Assembly: GCA_025457685.1 (NCBI GenBank)
Contig: JALOTV010000001.1
Coordinates: 1-42,081, forward strand
Source: Opitutaceae bacterium
GTDB taxonomy: Bacteria; Verrucomicrobiota; Verrucomicrobiia; Opitutales; Opitutaceae
Direction: 5' to 3'
DNA length: 42,081 nt
This document shows, in pieces, positions 25,608 through 33,600 of this stretch (positions are counted from its first letter, which is position 1; each line of letters begins with the position of its first letter). A program made the position numbers and the translations under genes. Below the pieces are notes generated by a model that was not told where the DNA came from, did no database searches, and saw nothing but the letters and a program-made list of their open reading frames with translations.

Positions 25608-28600
25608 TCAGGGCGCGGCGGAGACGGCGACGCGGAGAAAGCGGCGGGGCGATGCCGCCACGGGGCGGGTATCGCTCACCGAGAGCGGGCCGGCCAGATT
25701 TTGCGCGCCGATACTGTGCCAGATTTCGGCCCACGGACCGTCGAGTTCGTCGCCGGCGTGAACGGCGTAGCGAAGGAACGGATCGTTCACCCGGGAAAAA
25801 TCCAAACGCAGGCGCCGCCCGTCACCAGCGTCGTCAAGCGTGATCGCGGGCGCGGCGCGCGATGCGGCGGAGAGGGGAGAGGAGCCGAGTGCATATTCCA
25901 GCAAATTGGCCAAGCCATCGCCATCGGCGTCGGCGGCGTCGGCCGCCTCGCCCGCGTTGGCCGATGTGCCGAAGACCGACATGCGCCAGACCATGAGCGG
26001 GGTCGGTGTAGAAGCGGAAACCAATTGGGATGCCACGCCGGGCCCCGCTGAGTTAATGCTGGATACCGTGTAATGGTAGGTCGCGCCTGCGGTGAGGCCG
26101 GTGTCGCGCCAGGATGCGCCGGACACTTGATTGGCGACGATGGTGAACGGGCCGGCGGCGGAGAAGGCGCGCATTATCCGGTAGCTCACGTCCGGATGGT
26201 CGACCGGCGTCCATGACAACGCGATGGCACCCGGCCCGTCCGGGATCGCGGCAAGGCCCCCGGGTGCGGGCGCGGTGCGACCGACGATCTGGAAGCCGGC
26301 GACCTTGAGCCTTTGCGTGCCGCCGTTGATGTTGACCGCGGTAAAGGTCGCGGTGAGAGGACCGGAGAGATTTTCGAAGCGCACGTAGTTGCCGAGTTCG
26401 ACATCCATGCCCGAGCCCAGCGTGGTGGAACTCGCCCGCAGGTAGTCACCGGGACCGGCTACCCGCGTGGCTGTGCCCGTGCGGACGAAGTAGGTGGTGT
26501 CGCCGATGGTGAAGCGCCCACCGCGATCGTTGGCCCCGGGCGTGTTTTCATCGGGATGGACGTAGAAGTAGACGTCGTAGTTCGCGTGCGGTATGCCGGT
26601 GACCGTCAATGTGGCGGGGGTGCCGCCGAACTTGTCCAGCACGGTGCGGAAAAGGGAGGCCTCGTCTCCGAGCGAACCTCCTCGATCACTGAAGCCGCCT
26701 GAATTGCCGTTGGTCAGCGTGGCGGTGACTCCGGTGACGGGGCGTCCGGCGGCGTCCAGCAATCCGGATTCGATAGTGCCGCCGGAAAAGTTGTTCCAAC
26801 GGGTGGCGCGAACGCCGGGTGCGCCGGCACGGTCGGACTCGACCATTGTTGCTCCGCTTGTCGGAGCGAGGTTAATGGAGAGGACGGCTGCGGCAGAGCC
26901 CGCTAGAATGGAGTTGGCATGTGATGGGTAGCTCTCGCCGTGCGAGTTCGTCGCGGTGACCGTGTAGTGGTAGGTCAGGCCCGGGAATGTGTTGGTATCC
27001 ACGAAAGTGGTGCCGGTCGCGGCGACGGCGATCACGTCGAATGGACCTTCCGGTGAGGTGGAGCGTCGGATGGTGTAACCCGTCGCACCGGAGGCGGGAG
27101 CCCATGTGAGCTCCGGTCCCTCCGTGCTTAGCGCGAGTTCGAGCCATGCGGGCGTGGCTGGCGCAGGTGCGGCATCGGATACGGCGTCCAGGGCCAGGAC
27201 CACCGTGCTTCGCGGCGGCACGGCAATGGTGGAGCCTGATTTGGATGCACCCGTGACGAGATCGGTGGCCGACACGAAATCCCTCGGTGTGCGCAAGTCG
27301 CGGGTGCGCTCGGCGGAGAGGTTGAGACCGAAGAGAAATCGCCCAAAGCGAAACGCGTAAAAATCCGGCCGCCCGCGAAACGGATCGTCGCGCGAAGCCC
27401 CGGGGGGCGAGTTGCCAAGTGGCAGCTTCTCGCCGGCGTAGGCGTTGCGCGGAGGGGCGGGCGGAACGTATAAGTCGGCCTCGGGCTTGTCCACGCGGTT
27501 GGGGCGGACAAAGAATCGCCCGCTGAAATCAAACAGAGGCGTGGTCTCCATGGTGCCGATCTGGTCCCAGACGCCGTTGGTGTAGTGGAACCGCGCCACG
27601 CCGTTTATCCCCGTGCCGGCTTTCGCCTGCCAGTAGGGCGCTATCCAAAGGCGCTCGGAGCCTTTTTGTGCGGCGACCACGCCGTTGACCTCGTCCGCCC
27701 AGGCAAAATCCGGCCGGCCGTCGCCCATCGGGAGTCGGTGCCCCGGGTCGGTTGCGCGGGCGACGACGGCGTAATCGGCGAAGACGTCCAGTGCGTTGAG
27801 CGTGGCGTAACCGCCCTGGGTCAAGGAGGGGAAGAATTGTCCGTCGGCCAGCATCTGCTTGGCGTAGCCGATGGCGAGGGGATCCAGGGTGGTGGCGGCG
27901 GTGAGCATGCCGGCGAGGGCGCCGGTGCGGTCGCCGTAGGCCGATTCGCCCCCGAAGCCGTTGCCGTCTGATTCGCCCGCGCCGCGCCAGGCAAGGTAGC
28001 CTATGGCGGCCATGCGCGGGTGGTGCAGCAAACCGGCGGGCTCGACCGCCGGACGGCGAAAGGCGGCGCGGGCGCGGAGCATGAGGGCCGCTTGGTCACG
28101 TAGGGCGGGGTCGCCGCTGAGGCGGTGGAAACGCGCCACGTAACTCTGAAGTTCACCGTAGTTCGTGCCGACATAGCCCCATTCGCGGGTCAGCCCCTTG
28201 GGTGTGACTTGGAAGTAGTCATCCCCATATGGCCGGCTGGAGCCTCCTCCCGGCAGATCGGAGCCAAGCCATGGCCGCAGCCCGGCCGCCTCGTGAAGGT
28301 AGCGCAGCGCCTCGGCCTCGGGCCAGGCGCGAGGGTCGCCGAGCGCACGCAGACCGAGGTTGGCTTTATATATGTTTTGGTCGGCGAGCATGCCTTGATT
28401 GGTCAGGGCGCGACCGTCCCGGTTATATCTCCCAAACTCGCGGCTGGCGTGCAGCATGTCCGCCCAGCCATGCCGGCGAAGGCGTGTGCCACCGGCGCCG
28501 AAGTCGACGAGCGTGTCCAGTTCCGGCGCGAGTTCCGCGGACAGCCGTTGAATAGCGTATCCAATGGGCCCATACAAACCACCCCAGTCGTCATCAACCC

Positions 28601-29567
28601 GTCCGGGATTGGCGGCGTAGTCGGTTGCGTGCAGGTCGATCAACTCCCGCACCCGGAGCGGAACGGCCGGATTCAAGTAGCCGGGCAGCGCGACTTGAAA
28701 CGGGTCGATCCTCCCGTCCACATGGTAGGAGCAGGCGAGAAATTCCACGCCGCCGGGAGTGAAATTGGAGGACGCGAGCGAGGGGGCGGTGTTTAGGCGA
28801 TTGTTGATTTGTCCCCGCACGGAGGCGAAATACGCGCTGTTGGATCCGAGCTGGCTCGTCGCCGACAGCGCCGGTCTGGGCGTGGTGACCGGTTCCGTTC
28901 CCTGGACCTCGCCGACCGGGTCGAGCCGCGGCTCGATGTGCGTATAGGCGCGATATATGCCGCGACTGGGCGCCTTCATGGTGAATTGGTAATTGCCGCC
29001 ATCGCCCTCGTAGCCGGCGCCGAGCGCATAAATCCGACCGCTGGCGATTATCCTGAAAGTGAGCGACTCCCTCCCCTGGGTCATCCAGAGGGGCAGCAGC
29101 ACGGTGGAGTAAAAAAAGCGACCCGGCAGGCTGGGACCGTAGCTGTCGTCGGTGAGGTTGGCTTGGTGGTCACCCTCGTGCCGATAACCGATTTGATATT
29201 CCACCCCGTCGAGCAGCACATAAACGTAGAGTCTGCCCTTCGACAGGTCGCCACGAGCGTCGTCGCCGCCCCAGAGCTTGGCGGAAAAGTAAGTCCGCCT
29301 GGTAGGATGGACCGCCAGGGTGAAGGTGGCCGAGCCGCCATAGATGCTCTCCGTTTCGCGCGGCTGAAAAACGCGATGCGGTTGGGCGAGAAGCGTGCCG
29401 CTCGGACCGGTGGCGACGGCGGAGTATTCCGCAACAAGACCGTGCTCGTTCTCCGACGCAGGATCACCAAAAATCACCTGGTCGAGCGCCGGCGCGGCCG
29501 ACGCGGCTGCGACAACCATGAACAATGCGGACAAAAGGCGTCTTGGGAAAACGAGGGGGAAATTCAT
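25608..29567 (-). CDS. Large secreted modular protein: unidentified N-terminal domain, FnIII, 200-aa repeat domain
   Basis: A 1319-aa exported protein (signal peptide RLLSALFMVVAAASA). Residues about 30-215 look beta-rich. Residues about 300-690 look alpha-helical, resembling an alpha/alpha-toroid enzyme (RALTNQGMLADQNIYKANLG, LREWGYVGTNYGELQSYVA-like helices), followed by a beta domain up to about 800. I do not recognise the family; polysaccharide lyase or hydrolase is a guess. Then come FnIII (about 806-890), a domain of about 200 residues (895-1096) also found four times in the 30644 gene product, a second FnIII (about 1100-1187), and a C-terminal module with DADGDGLANLLEYALG (about 1213-1228) ending in PRRFLRVAVS. 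The start at 29567 was chosen for the signal peptide. The gene is convergent with the LacI gene and divergent from the pseudopilin gene across two operator-like sites. Confidence 0.75.
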   Translation of the reverse strand: MNFPLVFPRRLLSALFMVVAAASAAPALDQVIFGDPASENEHGLVAEYSAVATGPSGTLLAQPHRVFQPRETESIYGGSATFTLAVHPTRRTYFSAKLWGGDDARGDLSKGRLYVYVLLDGVEYQIGYRHEGDHQANLTDDSYGPSLPGRFFYSTVLLPLWMTQGRESLTFRIIASGRIYALGAGYEGDGGNYQFTMKAPSRGIYRAYTHIEPRLDPVGEVQGTEPVTTPRPALSATSQLGSNSAYFASVRGQINNRLNTAPSLASSNFTPGGVEFLACSYHVDGRIDPFQVALPGYLNPAVPLRVRELIDLHATDYAANPGRVDDDWGGLYGPIGYAIQRLSAELAPELDTLVDFGAGGTRLRRHGWADMLHASREFGRYNRDGRALTNQGMLADQNIYKANLGLRALGDPRAWPEAEALRYLHEAAGLRPWLGSDLPGGGSSRPYGDDYFQVTPKGLTREWGYVGTNYGELQSYVARFHRLSGDPALRDQAALMLRARAAFRRPAVEPAGLLHHPRMAAIGYLAWRGAGESDGNGFGGESAYGDRTGALAGMLTAATTLDPLAIGYAKQMLADGQFFPSLTQGGYATLNALDVFADYAVVARATDPGHRLPMGDGRPDFAWADEVNGVVAAQKGSERLWIAPYWQAKAGTGINGVARFHYTNGVWDQIGTMETTPLFDFSGRFFVRPNRVDKPEADLYVPPAPPRNAYAGEKLPLGNSPPGASRDDPFRGRPDFYAFRFGRFLFGLNLSAERTRDLRTPRDFVSATDLVTGASKSGSTIAVPPRSTVVLALDAVSDAAPAPATPAWLELALSTEGPELTWAPASGATGYTIRRSTSPEGPFDVIAVAATGTTFVDTNTFPGLTYHYTVTATNSHGESYPSHANSILAGSAAAVLSINLAPTSGATMVESDRAGAPGVRATRWNNFSGGTIESGLLDAAGRPVTGVTATLTNGNSGGFSDRGGSLGDEASLFRTVLDKFGGTPATLTVTGIPHANYDVYFYVHPDENTPGANDRGGRFTIGDTTYFVRTGTATRVAGPGDYLRASSTTLGSGMDVELGNYVRFENLSGPLTATFTAVNINGGTQRLKVAGFQIVGRTAPAPGGLAAIPDGPGAIALSWTPVDHPDVSYRIMRAFSAAGPFTIVANQVSGASWRDTGLTAGATYHYTVSSINSAGPGVASQLVSASTPTPLMVWRMSVFGTSANAGEAADAADADGDGLANLLEYALGSSPLSAASRAAPAITLDDAGDGRRLRLDFSRVNDPFLRYAVHAGDELDGPWAEIWHSIGAQNLAGPLSVSDTRPVAASPRRFLRVAVSAAP

Positions 29568-29645
29568 GTGGAGAAACCGTCGGCCCCGTGGTCTGCAGGG
29601 TGCGGACAAAATTTGCCGATTGGCTGGTCCGGGCAACGCACAGCC

Positions 29646-29662
29646 TGTTTACACTAGAAACC
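29646..29662. promoter_or_regulatory. LacI-operator-like site in the 29.6-kb divergent promoter
   Basis: TGTTTACACTAGAAACC matches the 12304 site at 15 of 17 positions. It lies 79 bp upstream of the 1319-aa gene's start and 113 bp upstream of the pseudopilin start. Its centre is 49 bp from the next site. Confidence 0.65.
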
Positions 29663-29694
29663 TCACGTGGGAATTTAGCCGAGGAAGCGCCTGT

Positions 29695-29711
29695 GTTTTC
29701 CAGTGTAAACA
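29695..29711. promoter_or_regulatory. Second LacI-operator-like site, inverted orientation
   Basis: GTTTTCCAGTGTAAACA, read on the minus strand as TGTTTACACTGGAAAAC, matches the 12304 site at 15 of 17 positions. It is oriented opposite to the 29646 site, so each strong arm faces outward toward one of the two divergent genes. Confidence 0.65.
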
Positions 29712-29774
29712 TTGGTGCCCTTGTCCAGTCCGGAGTGCTTTGTTGGCATGATGGCAACCCCAACCCTTCCGAAC

Positions 29775-30542
29775 ATGCGTATGTCCCTGCCCATTTTTTC
29801 CGCGAAGTCCCGAGGCCGAGGCTTCACCTTGATCGAGCTTTTGACCGTGATCGCCATCATCGGGATCTTGGCCGCCATTTTGATACCCACGGTCGGATCT
29901 GTCCGGCGCAAAGCGCACCAAAGCAAATCCGTCAGCAACCTGCGTCAGCTCGGCATCGCGATGCGAACCTTCGCCAGCGACAACAAGGACATTTTACCCG
30001 CCGCAAATTACAACACCTCCAACACGGGCGGCGGAAGTTGGGATGAGGTGATCCTGCCCTATCTCTCCATCAAGCCTGACGAAAACGGCGTGGTGGCGCC
30101 ATCGGCCGAGAATCTTTTCTTTCACCCGGGAGACAAGGCGAGGCCCAACGAAAGCCGTGCGCGCCGTTCCTACGCGATGCCTCGCGGTCAAATCTCCCGG
30201 CCGACGCCTGGTTTTTGGATAGGCATACATGACACCAGCCGTCCGTTCCTCCGCCGCGGCACGCCGCTGAGTTTGGTGCCGACGCCTTCGCAGGTCATCC
30301 TGCTCACGACGCGTCGCAACAACGGCGACAACAGCTTCGTGGGATCATGGACCTTTGCGGACATCGGCGATGTTTCCAGTCAGATAGTCGTGCCGGAGCA
30401 GACTGATCGTATAAACGGCAACGGCACGCTCGAGTTCCTGTTTGTGGATGGAAGCGTGAAGGTCATGCGTCCCGAGGCCACTTGGGGCCGTGAGCAATTC
30501 GGCACCGCGTCCAACCCCAAGGGATACTGGCCGGTGCACTGA
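29775..30542 (+). CDS. Prepilin-type (type II secretion pseudopilin-like) protein
   Basis: A 255-aa protein with a class III prepilin leader: basic SAKSRGRG, then the cleavage/methylation motif GFTLIELLTVIAIIGILAAI and a hydrophobic helix. The soluble part includes RRKAHQSKSVSNLRQLGIAM, a conserved continuation in these proteins, and near the C terminus FLFVDGSVKVMRP, the F-x-DG motif common in the abundant pseudopilin-like proteins of Verrucomicrobiota, Planctomycetota and Lentisphaerota. No prepilin peptidase or assembly ATPase is nearby, so it would use machinery encoded elsewhere. It is 101 bp upstream of the 1585-aa protein gene and probably cotranscribed with it. In-frame ATGs at 29748 and 29751 are alternative starts; 29775 gives the most typical leader. 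Confidence 0.82.
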   Translation: MRMSLPIFSAKSRGRGFTLIELLTVIAIIGILAAILIPTVGSVRRKAHQSKSVSNLRQLGIAMRTFASDNKDILPAANYNTSNTGGGSWDEVILPYLSIKPDENGVVAPSAENLFFHPGDKARPNESRARRSYAMPRGQISRPTPGFWIGIHDTSRPFLRRGTPLSLVPTPSQVILLTTRRNNGDNSFVGSWTFADIGDVSSQIVVPEQTDRINGNGTLEFLFVDGSVKVMRPEATWGREQFGTASNPKGYWPVH

Positions 30543-30643
30543 TTTCATGGTTCTGCGCCACGCCCTCGTTCTTTGCGGACGCCGGCGTGTTTCCCTGTTC
30601 GCCCATCTTCAAAAACTCCAGCGATCAACCCCTAGATTTCCCC

Positions 30644-33600
30644 ATGTTCCGCTCTTACTTCCCCCGTTTTCGCACTCTGCTCGCCGCCTTGACCGCGATG
30701 GGTGTTTCCCAGGCGCTTAACGCGATCGATGCGATCAGTTTTAATGTGCATGGCATCACCGCCGCGAACTCTCTGCTCGCGCCCACGGCACAGGCTGGTG
30801 CGCCGGCCGCGCGTTCCGCCAATTGGAATTCTTTCTTCGGCGCGCCCGTGACCACGGCCGTCGATGGCAACGGTCGCACCCTCGCGCTTTCCCTCGGCTT
30901 CGTGGTCGGCTCCACCGGCGGCAGCATCTTCGGCGGCGGCAACGCGACCGATGGCGATCCACGGATGTTTGGCAGCTTTTTCGATCAATATAACGGCACC
31001 CCGAGCACCTTTACGATCTCGTCCATACCCTACGCGACCTACGACATTTATGTGTATTGTCTCGATGCGACCACGGGCAACAACCGTGGCGGGTCTGTGA
31101 GCGTTGGGGGTGCGACTAAATTTATCCGCACCGGAATCGCGGCCACCGTCACCACCGCGGACGGTTCCGGCTACCTCGAGGCGACCGACACCGTGAACAA
31201 CGGGGCGACGACCACGCTGGGCAATTACGTGCGATTCACCGGACTATCCGGTTCCTCGCAGACCATATCGACCGTCGCTTTGAACATGGGCGATGCCACG
31301 CAGCGTTTGAAGATCGTCGGCTTCCAGTTGGTAAATACCGGAGCCGCTTTGTCCGCGCCAGCCTCGGCCCCCGCCGCGCCGGGTATCGTCGAGATTGTCC
31401 CGGGCAACCAACGTGCGATCGTGGTTTGGGGCCGCGCGCTCGACGCCACGTCGTATTCGGTGCGCCGCGGCACGTCCGCCTCCGGGCCTTTCGTCGAGGT
31501 CGGGGTCACCGACGCGATGACCACGAAATTCACCGACACCGGTCTCACCAACGGGGACACTTATCACTACGTCGTCGCCGCCATTAACAGCCAGGGAGCC
31601 ACCGAGGGTGCCTCCGCGTCCGCCGTGCCCACCGATGGCGCGTCGCTTCGCGGGGTCGGCGTCCAATTTCGCTCCGGTGGCACGGCCATGGCTGCGGCCA
31701 CCCTAGCGGGTGCGCCGGGCGCCAGGCAGGCGAACTGGAATTCCTTCACCGGCAACACGCTCGATGCGATGAGCACATTGGTGGACAACACCGGCTCGGT
31801 CGTGTCCGGGCTCTCCTTCACCCATGCCGAGGTAAACAACAACTGGACCAACGCCGGCAGTCCTACGGTGAACGACGTCGCCTTGTATTCAGGCCACCAT
31901 GACAAGTTCGACGGCACGGCGGCTAACTTGACCGTGAGCGGCATCCCTTACGCCCGCTACGACGTTTATTTCTACATAAAGGACGATACCCTTGATCGCG
32001 CGGGCAGCGTCAGCATCGGCTCCACCACCTATTTCATCACCAGTATCTATGGCAACGGCGGCGGTCATCCCGCGTCGGATGGCACCGGCTACATCCGCTC
32101 CGCCGACACCGAGGCGACGCTAAACGGCGCGATCTACGACGTCTCAACCATCGCCAAGGGCAATTACGTCAAGTTCGAGGGCGTGACCGGCTCCAGCTTC
32201 ACCGCGAATTATACCGCGCTGGCCACCAGCGCCGCCGCGCGCCGGTTGAAGGTGGCGGGTTTCCAGATCGTGGACACCACGCCGGCCGGTTCCCCGCCGG
32301 CCAGCCCCACGGGCCTCGTCGCCAACGGTGGCGACGCTCAGGTCTCGCTTTCGTGGAATCCTGCGTCATCCGCCACCAGTTACACCGTGAAGCGATCCGA
32401 GTCTTACAACGGCGCCTTTACGGATCTCGCGACCATTGGAGGCACCAGCTACACTGATTCCACTGCGGTAAACGGCACTTTCTATTACTATACGGTCACC
32501 GCGAACAACACCGGCGGCTCCAGCGTCAATGCCACGCCCGTTAGCGCCGTCCCCTTGAATTACGTCCCGCTTGCGATTGGCTTCGACTTGCACGGTCCGG
32601 CCGCAGTCGCGTTGGCGCCCGCTGAGCGAGCTGGGGCGCCTTCCGTTCGTTTGCCCAATTGGAATGGCCTGCCCGTTCCGGTCTCCGAGGCCGGTTTCGT
32701 CACGCCTGGAATCATCGTGGACAGCGCGGGCGCGGCGGTCACCGGCCTCACCCTCACCTACACCAATGGCACGAGCGGAAACGCTGGGGCCTCCTCGGGG
32801 TTGGCCGACGATGCGAAACTCTTTGGCACCTTTGCCGACATTTACGGCGATACGCCCACCTCCACTCCGCCGCAGCTTCCCTCGCGCTTGATCGCGACGG
32901 GCATCCCCTACGCCACCTACGATGTCTATTTCTACATCCGCAACGATGGGGCGGCGCGCGCCGCGGCCATCACGGTCAACGGCACCACTTATTACACCCG
33001 CGGCGGATTGGCCGACCCTCAGGCCAACGGTGCTGGCTATGTGCTAAACCAGGGCACGGACGCGGGGCCTGTTCCCGATCCGCTCGCCGTTCCCACGGTC
33101 GTGTCGACCATTCCCCAGGGCAACATGATTCTGGTCAAGGGCTTGAGCGGAGACCTCGATGCCACGCTTGCCGCCCAGTATGCCGGTGACGCTTTTCCGC
33201 GTCTCAAGCTCGGTGGATTCCAGATCGTGAAGTCCGGTGCGCCCGCGCCTGCTACCACCGCGCCGGCCTCGGTCGTCGGCGTCTCGGTCGTCGGCGGCGT
33301 GGGCCAAAACACCGTGACTTGGTCGCCGGTGAACGGTGCCACGGGTTACCGCGTGGAACGCGCCGACAGCCCGGCCGGGCCCTACGTGGCGCTCGCGACT
33401 GTGTCCGCCTTCGTCAACACCTACACCGACTCCAACCTGCCCGACAACACGACCTATTATTATCAAGTCGTCGCACTGAATTCCGTCGGCGATGCCGTGG
33501 CTTCCTCGGTGGTTTCCGGCACGACCAACCTCGCCCCCGCGACCGGCCTCGCTGCCACCGCCGGCGACGGCCAGGTCACGCTCTCCTGGACCGGCACCGC

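Noticed and set aside
209-29567. A classic Bacteroidota-type polysaccharide utilisation locus
   Set aside because: No SusC-like TonB receptor or SusD-like lipoprotein, and no hybrid two-component or ECF sigma/anti-sigma pair. Import appears to use a GPH symporter.
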